From Paguma larvata (taxonomy: Eukaryota; Chordata; Mammalia; Carnivora; Viverridae), in NCBI GenBank assembly GCA_030068075.1, contig CM057834.1, positions 90,909,119-90,973,118 on the forward strand: 64,000 bases of DNA, read 5' to 3'. Positions 11,645 through 23,629 of this stretch are shown piece after piece. The position numbers and the translations under genes are program-made. The notes beneath the pieces were generated by a model. That model did no database searches, was not told the DNA's origin, and saw only the letters and a program-made list of their open reading frames with translations. The first letter of the stretch is position 1. The number at the start of each line of letters is the position of its first letter.

Positions 11645-13174
11645 CTGTGTCTTAAAGACAATCATGAGCTCATCATCGCAGACATGAATGATCTCAAAGC
11701 ACTAATCAATATGAAGTTATCATTTTCATCATCTAATATTTTGCAGTGTAAAGGTAATTATACAAACTTCTTCAAGGAAATGTTATGAGACTGATAGTCC
11801 CCCAATCTATAATCTGATTTTGCGTTCATTGGAGATCACATTAGTATTTTCTAGCTGGATATACACATTATACACTCTTCTGTAGTTATAATACATCTTA
11901 CAGCACAAAGTTTAACAAGTGTAAATGTAGAAAATATATGTAATTTCTCTCAAATCTGAATGGGAAAAGCAAGGAAAAGTATAATTTATCCTCTGGCCAC
12001 TGACCTACATGTTTGATTCTAGGTGCTGGAGTAATCTTCCCATATGTCGACCTGCGATTTGATGAATTTTCACTGTTTAAAGTACCCTCTGTTTCTTCTG
12101 TGAGTGACTCCAAGTCCAGCCTCAGGTCCAACTTTTTCTTGACATTTCTTCCCCAAGGTCCAACAGGGACAGTACCTCCCTGTAGATCTTCTCACCTGGC
12201 AGTTGTGGGGGTGAATTCACTCTACAGTCCTGACTCCTTCCCAACCTCAGGACCAGATGTGTGTTAATTCAGATGTGACTCTAATGAGTGTACTTTCTCA
12301 GGGTGTGTAGGGAGTCATGGATCTGGCATTACTCTCAATACCATGCCACCCCTAACTAGGGAGAGCAATGGGATGAGTTTTGGGAGCTGAAGTGACACGG
12401 GCAAACTGACTTTACTGTGTCTCTTAGCCAATGCAGGAGGGAATGGAGGGCAGAAAGGTGCAGCCCCTGGTCATTTCTCCCTGAAGTCCTCATGTTGTTT
12501 GATTTTATCATGGGTCATTCCATTTCTCTTCCCACTAGCTACGTTTCTGGGTTCCCATTCCCCTACTCCCCTCACAGGGACCAAGTTTACCAAACTGTGT
12601 TCCAGCTCTACAGTGAGCCTCCTCATCCACATCTCAATTCCTTTATTGTCCCATCTTGGCCCCTTTTCTGTCCTACCACCATTGTCAATATTTCTGCCAT
12701 TCTTATGTGGTTGAACACATGATACTTGCCAACATTATACATATATTACAACTTCACTGAAGGAGCTGGGGGAGAAGGATGTGACCTACATAACCAAAAA
12801 ATAGTGTTTTGACTGGAATTTGTAAGACTTAAGAAATACTGAGCACAATCATAGTAGTATTGTTAATAAAGTCGTCTCCCATTGGGGGTATGAGTTAACA
12901 ATTCTGCAATTGCTGTACACCCATAGTACAGGTGAACCAATAAAGACAACAAATGGTGGAAGCCAGGTCTGTCACTGTGGGTAGGTATGTTACAGAGAAG
13001 CAAGAGAAGGATAGAATCAGGCATGTGGTACTGGATTCAAGTTGGAGGATCAGTATGCATGCATATGTAGGTAAATAAATATATATATATGTGGATTGAT
13101 TAAGATATAAGTAAATGATATAAAAATGACTCATCTTTTTCAAAAATATTTTGGCTATTCTATTACCATTCTCT
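11645..13174. other. 3' flank of OR gene in unit A, no gene recognised
   Basis: Unique-looking sequence containing likely 3' UTR. The part at about 11945-12838 is missing in unit B, where a SINE fragment sits instead. Weak similarity to 42420-42720 downstream of the third OR gene ('ggagggcagaaaggtgcagc' against 42534-42555) suggests this flank is ancestral. A short (TA)n stretch lies at 13079-13092. Confidence 0.5.
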
Positions 13175-13187
13175 TTCCATATAAATT

Positions 13188-13611
13188 TTATTTACTTTTC
13201 TTTTTTTAAGTTTAAATTCAATTTAGTTAACATACAGAGTAGTCTTGGCTTTAGGAGTAGAGCCCAGTGATTCATCTGTTACATATGAAATCCAGTGCTC
13301 ATCCTGAAAAGTGTCCTCCCTGATGTCCATCACCCATTTAACCTATTCCTCTGCCCACCTCCCCTCCACCAACCCTCAGTTTGTTCTCTGTACTTACGGA
13401 TCTCTTATGGTTTGCCTCCCTCTGTGTTTTTATCTTTTTTTCCCCTTACATTCCCCTATGTTAATTAGCTGAGTTCCTCAAATTCCAAATGAGTGAAATT
13501 GTGATATTAGTCTTTCTCTGACTAACTTATTTTGCTTAGCATAATACACTCTAGTTCCATCCACGTCATTGCAAATGGCAACATTTCATTCTCTTCCATC
13601 ACTGAGTGGTA
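13188..13611 (-). mobile_element. 5'-truncated LINE-1 3' end, reverse, private to unit A
   Basis: The T-rich start (poly-A complement) at 13188-13208 is followed by carnivore L1 3' UTR complement ending near 'ctgagtggtattcca'. It is bounded by an exact 13-base duplication 'ttccatataaatt' at 13175-13187 and 13612-13624. Unit B has the empty site with one copy at 31297-31309. Confidence 0.92.
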
Positions 13612-14297
13612 TTCCATATAAATTGTAGACTCAGTTTGTAGATATCTACGAAAAGCTTGCTGGGATATTGATTGAGACAGTGTTAAATCTATAGTTAAAT
13701 TATTAAAACCCTAAGATATACGACTCCTTGCATTTGTATATGATTGTAAATTTTCTTCCTGACCACGGGGTTGAGTAGGGGTTATTCGATGGTAAAAGGT
13801 CAATCCCTGTTCTTTCCTCCATCTCTCATACTTGTTCTCTGTGTCTCTTTTCAAATGTAGGCAAATATTTGTCTTTCCTCTGTGACATTAGGCTTGCTCC
13901 TGAGTCTTTCACTGGCATGCACCAGTGCCTTGACCTTTACATTTTATACCTTTATATTGTCATGCTACCATTGTACAGAACTGTCTAGTAGGCTTTATAA
14001 CTCGTACGAGGCCATATATGTGTATCACTCCATCCTAGTATATTAGAGTCCTCGCTTATTTTTCCTGCATCCCCCATCCCTCCAATCCAATGAGCCAATA
14101 TTGTTTTTGAGCACTATGCCTGACGTCCTCTGTCCCTCTCGGGTGTACCACCAGTAGTCAGAAACTGCGTGTTCCTTATTATAGACTCTGAAGCAGAGGC
14201 ATTGCCCCAACCCTGGAGATTTTCCTGTTCACATGCTGTGTATGAACACTTAACTTTTATACTGAAACATTCATATAATTTGGTATTAATAATTCTT

Positions 14298-14675
14298 TTT
14301 AAAAAATAATTTATTGTCAAATTGGTTTCCATACAACACCCAGTGCTCATCCCAACAAGTGCCCTCCTCTATGCCCATCACCTACTCTCCCCCCTCTCCC
14401 CCCTCCTCAGTTTGTTCTTAGTCTTTGAAAGTCTCTTATGTTATGTCTTCCTCCCTCTCTGTGGCTTTTTTTTTTCCTTCTCCTCTTCCCCTCCCCCCTG
14501 GTTTTCTGTTAGGTCTCACAAAACCTACCTATGTATGGAAACATATAGCATCTTTTTTTCTCTATCTGACTTATTTCACTCAGCATAATACCCTCCAGTT
14601 CCATCTATGTTGCCACATATGGCCAGATTTCATTCTTTCTCATTGCTGCGTAGTATTCCGTTGTATATATATATA
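14298..14675 (-). mobile_element. 5'-truncated LINE-1 3' end, reverse, private to unit A
   Basis: Complement of L1 3' UTR ('ttattgtcaaattggtttcc', 'cacccagtgctcatccc', 'agcataataccctccagtt'). It is bounded by an exact 16-base target duplication 'ggtattaataattctt' at 14282-14297 and 14676-14691. The empty site is intact in unit B at 31967-31982. Confidence 0.95.
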
Positions 14676-14709
14676 GGTATTAATAATTCTTAAGAATCCA
14701 AAATAAAAG

Positions 14710-15230
14710 GAAACAGAAACTTTACTGACAATCATAGCAGCTTTCTTCACAATTGTCAAAAAGTGGAAGTGACCCAAAAACCTCTCCACAGATGAGGAAA
14801 TGGATGAGTGTATAATTAAAAGGTGGTATATGCATACGATGGAATTTTATTCAGACTTAAAAGGCAATGAAATTCTGATACATGCTATAACACAGATGAC
14901 CTTTGAAAAGATTGCTAAATGAAAGAAAGTAGACATAAAAGGAAAAATGTTATATGATTCCATTTATGTAAGGTACCTAAAATAGTCCAGTTCATAGAGA
15001 CAGAAAGTTGAATGGGGAATAACAGGAGTTGGGGAAGACGGAAATGGGAGTTACTAGTTAATGGGTACCAAGTTTCAGCTTCAGATGGTAAAGTGCTCTG
15101 GAGATGGACGGTGGTGATAGTTGCACAATAATATGAATGACTTAATGCTACTGAATTGCACACCTAAAATAATTAAAAATGGTAAATTTGTATTATGTAT
15201 TTTTTACCACAATAAAAAATAAAAAAATAT
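14710..15230 (+). mobile_element. Old LINE-1 3' end, forward, unit A
   Basis: L1M-type text: 'atggaattttattcagactt', 'ttgctaaatgaaagaaagta', 'gagatggacggtggtgatag', ending in 'accacaataaaaaataaaa'. The paralogue in unit B is 31995-32520. Confidence 0.8.
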
Positions 15231-15239
15231 CAATCCTAA

Positions 15240-16055
15240 ATGATTTGTATAGTGAATCATCAGACTGTTGCCATTCCCTTCTGATCCATAGTTCTCTTCA
15301 CACTTTTCAGAGCTGATTGTCTTTGAATATTTCTACTGGTATATCTTTATAAACAATATTCAGGTATTTCTTTACATATCAGCCATTTAAAATTCTGGTT
15401 GAGTATTCATTCTTTTTTTTTAACTCCTTGTGTTCCCTTACCAATATCATGAACCTAACAACAAATTATTCCCCGTGCTTTGTGCTAGTAGGCCTTCTTA
15501 CTTGGTTTGCTTCTAAGTTTTGATGGAACAGACTATCTAGCATCCCTCTAACAGATAAGATATAAGATTTTTAGTATATTTTTATTCCAACATCATACTT
15601 CATTGTCACTTTGGTGAGATAAAAACACCTGCACACCAGCCACTTGGGATGCTTTGCCCGCAGATCCCCCCAACTGTTCCACGGGCACACCCAGCATTCA
15701 ATATGCCTCACCCTGGTCCCCCGACTCAAAGACAACTTGGATGAGGTTTGGGCAAAAGCTATTGAAAATACACAGAAAGTCAGCCAAAATCTGTAGTCCA
15801 AAGAGAAACCACAAACTTGAGCATTAGTTCCTTCCTTTGGGAAAGCAAAAGGAAGGTTGTCAGCACCTGGCCTGGTGCATTGCATGATCTAGAGGACAAA
15901 CAAGCTAAGAATTCACCAAAAGAGGGCTCCAGAATCAAGCGTATGCTTACAAGTACCAAGAAAGCCTCTGAATCACTAGAATCATCAGAATCAGTAGCCT
16001 AGCCTGGGTAATAGCAGGTCTTTTTTTCCTGAGGCCAGTCACTAACTTAATCTAA
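15240..16055. other. End of unit A and single-copy sequence, no gene recognised
   Basis: Up to about 15730 this matches 32520-33040 of unit B. From 15730 to 16055 I see no repeat or gene; two short open frames overlap here on opposite strands without recognisable domains. Confidence 0.5.
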
Positions 16056-16059
16056 TCCA

Positions 16060-16450
16060 TTAATGAATAATGAAATATTATTCAGCCATAAACAAGAAGG
16101 AAATCCTGTCATTTGCTAACAACATGGATAACAAGATAACAGCATGGATAAGCATCGAGGGCATTATGCCAAGTGAAATAGATCAGACCAGAGAAAGACA
16201 AATATTGTACGATTTCCCTTATACATGGAATCTGAAAAAGCCAAATATAGAAATAGAGAGTAGACTGATCGTTGCCAAGGTCTGGGGAATGCGAGAAATT
16301 TAGAGATGTTGTTCAAAAGGTACAATCCCCTAGTTATAAGATGAAGAAGTTCTTGGATCTAATGTACAGCATGGTGACTACAGAACTATACTACATTGTA
16401 TACATGTAAGTTGCTAATAGATCTTAAATTTTCTCACCATGAAATAAAAT
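16060..16450 (+). mobile_element. Old LINE-1 3' end, forward
   Basis: Text such as 'attattcagccataaacaag', 'aagtgaaatagatcagacca' and 'gactacagaactatactaca' in L1 order, ending in 'gaaataaaat'. The 77-residue open frame at 16070-16303 is chance or L1 3' sequence, not a gene. Confidence 0.7.
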
Positions 16451-16613
16451 TAATTATGTGTTAACTACTTTTGTTATAGTAATATGTTCACAGTGTATGT
16501 ATCAAATCATTCATATTTGCATAATTGCATGAAGAAAAGTCTGGAAGGTAATGTTGGTAATTACTTAGTGAGCTGTTAAGAGTAAGAGCGGAAGAAGTAT
16601 TTTTTATTGCATA

Positions 16614-18180
16614 GCTTTTTTTTTTCTTTACCCCTTAGTATTTCTTTTTATTTATTTATTTAAATTCAAGTTAGTTAACATATAATGTAGTATTGGTTTC
16701 AGGATTAGAATTTAGTGATTATTCACTCACATATAACACCCAGAGCTCATTCCAATAAGTATCTTCCTTAATGCCTATCACTCATTTTTAGCCCATCCCC
16801 CCACACCTCGCCCCTCCAGCAACCCTCAGCTTGTTCTCTGTATTTAGGAATGTCTTATGGTTTGCCTCCCTTTCTGTTTTTATCTTATTTTTCCTTCCCT
16901 TCCCCTATGTTCATCTGTTTTGTTTCTTAAATTCCACATATGAGTGAAGTCATATGATACTAGTCTTTCTCTGACTGAATTATTCACTTAGCATAATACT
17001 CTAGATCCATCCACGTTGTTGCAAATGGCAAGATTTCATTCTTTTTGATCACGGAGTACTATTCCATTATACTACAGCTGATATCAGAAAAATGACTGCC
17101 TCTGCTCTCTTCTAGGACGTTTATGGGTTCAGGTTTCACATTTTGGTCTTTTGTCCATTTTGAGTTTATTTTTGTGTATGGTGTAAGGAAGTGTTCCAGT
17201 TTCATTCATTCTTTTGCATGCTCTATTCAGTGTTCCCAATACCATTTGTTGAAGAAACTATCTTTCCCATAGCATATTCTTGCCTCCTCTGTCAAAGATT
17301 AATGGATCATGTAAGTGTGGGTTTATTTCTTGGCTTTCCATTCTGTTCTATTATTCTCTGAATCTACTTTTGTGCTAATACTGTATTGTTTTGATGACTA
17401 CAGGTTTGTAGTATATCTTGAAATTTGGGATTTCAATACTTTCAGTTTTGTTTTTAGTTTTCAGCATTGCTCTGGGTATTCAGGGTCTTTTGTGGTCCCA
17501 TACAGTTTTTAAGATTATTTGTTCTAGTTCTGTGAAACATGCTATTGGTATTTTGATAGAGATTGCCATAAATTTGTAGATCGCTTTGGGTCATATGGAC
17601 ATTTTAATAATATTTGTTCTTCCAATCCGTGAACCTGGAATATTCTATTTGTTTGTGTCCTCTACAATTTCTTTCATCAATATTTTGTAGATATCAGAGT
17701 ACAGGTTTTTCACCTCCTTGGTTAAGTATATTCCTAATATTTTACTGTGTTTCATGCAATTGTAAATTTGAATTGTTTTCTTAATTTGTCTATTGCTACT
17801 TCATCATCAGGGTATAGAAATGCAATGAGTTTTTCCATATTGATTTTGTATTCTGAAATATTAGTGAATTCATTTATCAGTTTTAGTAGTTTTTTGGTGG
17901 ATCTTTAGGATTTTCTGTATATAATATCATATCATCCACAAAGGAAAAGGTGAAAGTTTTACTTCTTCCTTACCCGTTTGGATGCCTTTTATTTCTTTTC
18001 TTGTCTGATTGCTGTGGTTAAGACTTCCTGTACTGTTGAATAAGAGTGGAAAGAGTGGACATTCTTGTCTTGTTTCTGACCTTAGGAGAAAATTTCTCAG
18101 TTTTTAACCATGGAGTATGATGTTAGTTGTAGGTGTTTCATATAATGCCTTTATTATATTAATATGAAATTTCTCTTTAA
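16614..18180 (-). mobile_element. LINE-1, reverse, internally deleted
   Basis: L1 3' UTR complement (16640-17075) is followed, after a break near 17075-17110, by complement of ORF2 ('tttgtccattttgagtttat' and on to 18180). The piece of ORF2 that lies between these parts in the copy at 45160-45890 is absent here, so the element lost several hundred bases. Confidence 0.75.
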
Positions 18181-18800
18181 TTTAGCTCTCTTGGTGTGAT
18201 TTTGTCCCTTTTTTTCATTTGGTACATATTCCTCTGTGTCCTTTTGTCTCTGTGTCATTGTTTCCTTTCTCTCTGTGTCTGTTTCTGTGTGTTAGGAAAG
18301 TCAGCTTTGTCTCCTGCTCTTGAAATTAGTGGCCTTATGAAGACATGGTCCTCTAGTGCCCTGCAGTACAGTGTCTCCTGTTCACTAGGGGTGTCTTCTA
18401 TGTGTGTTGTGTGTGCCTTGCTGTTGTGGCTGAGCTGAATTTGCATTCAGTCCAGTTGCCTGCAATGCTTCTCTTTAACTTCTGTGGGCAGTGTTTGATC
18501 CCCGTTTTTATTGAGCCATTGTGGAGCTGCCTTGGGCTTGAGTCAGATCAGGCATTTGCCCAAGAGGTGGTAGCACTGAACTGCAGGGGACTTTTCCTGT
18601 GTTATTCTCTGAGGAGCTTTTGTTGGTCTGTGGAGGCTGCTGTCAGACTAAATATTTGCCCTCCAGCCTACTGCTGGGGCTGCAGTCAGATTGGTGTGTG
18701 CAGTTATCAAAGTGTCTTTGTTATTGAGTTTGAAATAGATATATCAGTGTATGTGTGTGTCTTTGTGTATTCTGAATATGTCTTTTAAGAGTGCTAGTTC
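18181..18800 (-). mobile_element. Probable LINE-1 5' UTR, reverse
   Basis: A comparatively GC-rich block with 'acatggtcctctagtgccct', 'gtgcagttatcaaagtg' and related text that I associate with carnivore L1 5' UTRs. It adjoins the ORF2 part directly, implying loss of ORF1 and most of ORF2. The 80- and 128-residue open frames here have no domains. Assignment moderate. Confidence 0.45.
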
Positions 18801-19082
18801 AGTGGCCAACACAATAACAATGAGCATACCCTTTGGGCCCAGATCATGATCCTAAATGACCATTTAAACAATAAGAAACAAATACTTCTGGGGAAATGAC
18901 TGATTCCAGGTCTGGGAAAGGAAATCAACAGGATAGCTTGGAACATTTTGTCACTCAGGTATCAAAGATAACTAGGGACATGTTAAAGGATTCAAGGGCC
19001 AAACTGAAGAGATTTCACTAGCCCATATGGGATGAATTATAGTTTGAAAATATAATAATTGCAATCATTTGAAACACATAAA

Positions 19083-19112
19083 AATATATATGTATATATA
19101 TATATATTTTCC
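19083..19112. repeat. (TA)n microsatellite
   Basis: Alternating TA/TG stretch. Confidence 0.9.
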
Positions 19113-19114
19113 TC

Positions 19115-19262
19115 TTGCATCTAGTTTTTTAAAATTTTTCCTTTTCTTTATTTTTAAATTCAAGTTAATTAACATACAGTGTAGTCTTGGCTTCAAGAGT
19201 TGAACCCAGTGATTCATCTCTTATACATGACACCTAGTGCTCCCCCTGAAAGGTGCCCTCCA
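19115..19262 (-). mobile_element. LINE-1 3' end fragment, reverse
   Basis: Complement of L1 3' UTR: 'aaattcaagttaattaacat', 'gtgtagtcttggcttcaaga', 'cctagtgctccccctgaaa'. Confidence 0.85.
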
Positions 19263-20900
19263 CCAAATACTTTTAGATCCATGAGGTCATAATGATATTT
19301 ACAAGTTATTCACTTTCAAAAGAGATTAAGGAAATTTATTCATTATTCTGAGATACGATAAATGGAAAGATTCAAGTATTTATTTTGAGCAAATATATAG
19401 TAAATGAAAATATCAAAGGATTTTAGATAATTAATGAAAAAGGATAGAATTAGAATATCATCATTAGGCAAACCTAAATGGAATACCAGGTCTATACATC
19501 ATGCGTCAACTGTTTCTAACATCATGGAAAAGACAAAGAAAATCTTACGTGTCTTTTGATGAAAGAATATAACAATGCTTCATTTCATCAGAACTAGAGC
19601 ATCTTAATCTGACCAGTTCTCTGGATTCTACTGCCCATTCACAAGAAAATATATGGAGAACAGAAAGATGTATTTAACTGTACTGTAAGGATGCAATCAC
19701 CAGAATCCAGACCATAGGAAACTACTGTCAAAATACTGAGTGAATTATAAGAGAGATTATAAGGAAAAGAACAGAATGCTGAAAGGATCCGCAGTGTAAA
19801 GGACTAAGGAGTTACGTGAAATTTTAAAAAATCAACAAGGCTAAGCTACAGTGTATAGTGGTGTAAATTTGGGTTATAAAAGAATTGCAGTGGAATGATC
19901 ATTTCAAAAATAGTTACTTTTGAGGACCATGTAATTGTAATGAGGCAATGCAGAAGGTTCTGGGGTTTCCATGAGTGTTCTTTCTTTTACTTTGTTCTGG
20001 ATGGTAGTTACAAGGGTACTTACCTCATGATAAATTATGATATACATTTGGCTTGTGTAATGTTTCCATATCTGTACTTTATATTAAAATCAAATGATTA
20101 GAGGGACTCTGGTTTCCAGTTTAATATGTAAGGAGATTGGACATTGTCACTGTTGTCCTCACAACAAGGATAAAACACAAAGAAACCGAAAATCAACATG
20201 CTTTCTTAAATCCACCAAAGAATTGAGATCACATGGCAAACTAATTTGCTCCAACTTGGAAGTACTGGAAAATACAAGGAATCTCACTGTACTATAGCAG
20301 AAACTCTGGAGCAGAAGCTCCATTGTTGGATCCAGTATGAGGGTAGAAAAATTTAAAGTACTTGACAAATTGTCAGAGCCTCAGTGTGGGCAAGCTTGAG
20401 GGCTACAACCTCCAGAGGGTCTCAGGATCAGGAGGGCCCTGTACATTTGTGAGTTGTATCTCTAGGATCCTTGTCAGAATGAGGATCAGAGAAATCAGAG
20501 TCCTCTATCAAATTAGGGGAAGAGAAAAAGTAACCATTCTGAAATACACTAAGAGCATTCCTTAAAAGCCTGCTTTTCAGGGAAAGTATTTTACCAAAGC
20601 CTAAATATGTGGACTTTTACCGGAATCTAACCAGTCTGGGGGAAGGGAAATAAATACCCAGATCTGCCTCTCTGCCCTTCCTGTTTTACCAAAGTTACAA
20701 GGAAGCTGAAAGTTACAAGCCAGGGACACAGGCTCACCAAAAGACTGAGACCTAATCATGGGACTTTAGAATGCTTCACTCACTCTACCCTTTACCACCG
20801 CATCAGTAGGGCTCCTATATGGTAACAGAGGATTACAACAGAAAGAACTGTGAATCTAAGACCCTATTTAAGAAGGAGATTCTAACAAAGGAAACAATCA
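19263..20900. other. Spacer between units A and B, nothing recognised
   Basis: AT-rich sequence with short chance frames only (the longest about 69 codons). I see no repeat family I can name and no gene. Confidence 0.5.
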
Positions 20901-20904
20901 TGGG

Positions 20905-21147
20905 GGAAAAAAGAGAGAGGCAAGCCAAGAAACGGACTCTTAACTATAAGGACTAAACTTATGGTTGCCAGAAAGATGGTAGGTGGAGGATGGATGAAAT
21001 AGGTGATGGAGATTAAGGCGTGGACTTGTTGGGATGAGCACCAGGTGTTGTATGGAAGTGTTGATCACTGTATTGTACCCCTGAAACTAATATTACACTG
21101 TATGTTAACTAACTGGAATTTAAATAAAAATTAAAAAATAAGAAAGG
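20905..21147 (+). mobile_element. LINE-1 3' end, forward
   Basis: 'ggcaagccaagaaacggact', 'gttgggatgagcaccaggtg', 'cccctgaaactaatattaca', 'gttaactaactggaatttaa' and an A-rich tail. Confidence 0.9.
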
Positions 21148-21179
21148 AGAGTCTAGGGAAACACAAACACAATAGTTGA

Positions 21180-23470
21180 GACAAAAATAAGAACAACAGA
21201 TATATTTTAGCCTCTGACTCCTACAGCTACAGTAAACATTAAACACAGCCCAACTCCTATCCAGGTGATCATAAAACCTCACATAGGAGACCTGTTTACC
21301 TCAGGTCTTTTTACCCAATATGTAATGTTCCACTTCCAATGAAACTAAGAGACATACTAAGAGACAACTAAACAAACAAACAAAGAAAACGAAGTATCAA
21401 GAGACAGAGCAAACATCAGAACTAGATTCAAATATGGCAGAAATGTTGAAATGATCAGATTGGAACTTTAAAATAACTGAATGGTTAATATTCTAGAGGC
21501 TTGGTAGAAGTGTGGACAAAATGCAAGAAGTGAAATAAGCAGAGAAATGGAAATTCTAAGAGGAAATAAAAATGAAGTGCTAGAAATAAAACACATCTAA
21601 ACAAAAATAAAGAATGCCTTTAACTAGTTCAGCAAAAGAGTGTACATAGCTGAGGAAAGATTCAGTGAGCTTAAAGATACGTCATTAAAAACTTCCAGAA
21701 CTGAAATGCAAAGTGAAAAACGAATGCAAAAAATAAAAAAAGAGTATCTAAGAATTTTAGAACAATTATAAAGGGTATATCTTATGTGTAATGGGATATG
21801 AGAAGGAACAGGCAAACTTTTGAAGTAATAATGACTGAAAACTTTCTAACACTAATAACAGACATCAAGTCACAAATCCAGGAATCTCAGAGAATATCAA
21901 GCAGGATAAATACCAAACAATTTACATGTAGGTATATCATGTTCGAAGTGCAGAAAATCAAAGACAAAGAAACATATTGGAAGATGCCAGAAGGAAAGAA
22001 AACACCTTACCTACAGAGGAATAAGACTGAGAATTACATTAGACTCCTCTTCAGAAAACACAGAACCCAAAAAGAAAAGCAGAGTAAAATATTTAATACA
22101 TTGACAAAAAAAATCCACCAACCTAAAATTCTGTATCTAATGCAATTGTCTTTAAAATGTGAAGAATTGAAGTCTTTCTCAGACAAACAAAATTTGAGAG
22201 AATTTATCACCAGGAGACCTGCCTTGTAAGAAATATTAAAATAAGTTGTTTAAGGAGAAGGAAAATAATACAGTTCAGAACTTGAATCTATAGAGAGGAA
22301 GGAAGAACCTTAGGGAAGGAATAAATTATAATAAAATCTTTAATTTTTCTTCTTATTACCTGATCTTGCACATAACACTTTGTCTGCATGGCACAGCAGC
22401 AGCGTGTTGGATAATTAGAGCTTTCGAATAAATGGAATGTATGACAGCAATGTTTAAAGGGCATGAGGGAGGAATGGGGATATTCTGTTATAAGATACCA
22501 GCACTACCCATGAAGTGGTATAGTATTATTTAAAAGTGATTATAGCAAGATCACAAGATACAAAGTTAGTATACAAAAGTCAATCAATTTCCTGTATACT
22601 TGCAGCAATGAAAAATTGGAATTTGAAAGTAAAAACACAATGCTATTTAAATTACCACCATAAAACATTCAGGTACAAGCCTAACAAAATTTATGCAACA
22701 TCTATATGAGGAAAACTGTAGAATCTACAAAATTCTGATGAAAGAAATAAAAGAAGATCTACATAAATGGAGAAATATCCCAAATTCATGAACAGGAAAA
22801 CAGTATTATGAAGCTATCAATCCTTCCCAATTTGATCTAGAGATTCAATTCAATCTCAGCCCAAATCCCACTAAATTATTTTGTAGATAATGACATAATG
22901 GTACTATTGTTTATATGGAAAGGGGAAAGTCCCAGAATAGCCAGCACAATCCTGAAGAACAACAGAGTAGAAGGTACTGACTCTACCCAACTTCAAGACT
23001 TATTATAGGGCTGTAGTTATCAAGACAGTATGTTACTGGTGAAATAACAGAGAAATATGTCAGTGGAAGAGAATAGAAAACCCAGAAACAGACACACACA
23101 GATATCACCAACTTCTCTGTAACAAAAAAAACAAAGGCAATTCAATGAAGAAAGGATAGTCTTTTCAACAAAAAGTGCCGGAACAACTGGAAATCTTCAT
23201 GAAAAAAAATCTGGACACAGACCTTACATCTTTCACAAAGATAAATTCAACTTGGAGCAGAGACCTAAATGTCAAATGCAAAGCTACAAAACATCCCAAC
23301 CTAACAGAGGAGAAAACTAGGTGACCTTGTGTTTGATAAACATTTTTTAGATACAATACCAAAAGGATGATTTAGAAAACAAAAAATTGACAACATGAAC
23401 TTCTGCTCTGGGAAAGACTATTAAGAGAATGAAAAGATAAGCCACAGTTTGGGAGAAAATACTTGCAAAG
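21180..23470 (+). mobile_element. LINE-1, forward, ORF1 through ORF2 parts, entering unit B
   Basis: ORF1-like sequence in broken frames (21520-22230; the 143-codon frame at 21798-22229 is part of it) runs into ORF2 3' sequence (22640-23470). The ORF1 part before about 22080 has no counterpart in unit A, whose copy starts near 3255. After the private insertion at 23476-23629 the same ORF2 text resumes at 23640-24060. Confidence 0.7.
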
Positions 23471-23475
23471 CACCA

Positions 23476-23629
23476 TAAGAGACTCTCAAAGACTAAGAAA
23501 AAACTGAGGGTGAGGGGGATGGGGGAGGAGGGAGATGGGGTGATGGGCATTGAAGGGGGCACATGTTGGGATGAACACTGGGTGTTTTATGTAAACCAAT
23601 TTGAAAATAAACTATTATAAAATTAAAAA
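23476..23629 (+). mobile_element. LINE-1 3' end, forward, private to unit B
   Basis: 'cataagagactctcaaagac', a G-rich stretch, 'tgttgggatgaacactgggt' and an A-rich end. Units A (4655-4690) and C (34360-34395) run straight through this site ('ttgcaaagcacatat'), so this insertion is later than the duplication. Confidence 0.85.

Larger units (their letters stand above)
3260..15730 (+). repeat. Tandem segmental duplication, unit A
   Basis: This interval is collinear with 22080-33040 (unit B) and, for its 5' three quarters, with 33045-41560 (unit C). Anchors seen in all three include 'tgtttaaggagaaggaaaataat' type sequence at 3437, 22248 and 33146, 'tgctgggac.gaggtgtcct' at 6822, 25736 and 36234, and the OR gene itself. 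Unit A ends close to 15,730, where similarity to B stops. It carries private insertions: a SINE at 6473-6682 and two L1 3' ends at 13188-13611 and 14298-14675. Borders are by eye, give or take tens of bases. Confidence 0.85.

Noticed and set aside
21798..22229. 143-codon forward open frame
   Set aside because: It is a decayed L1 ORF1 piece in unit B, with no counterpart frame in unit A.
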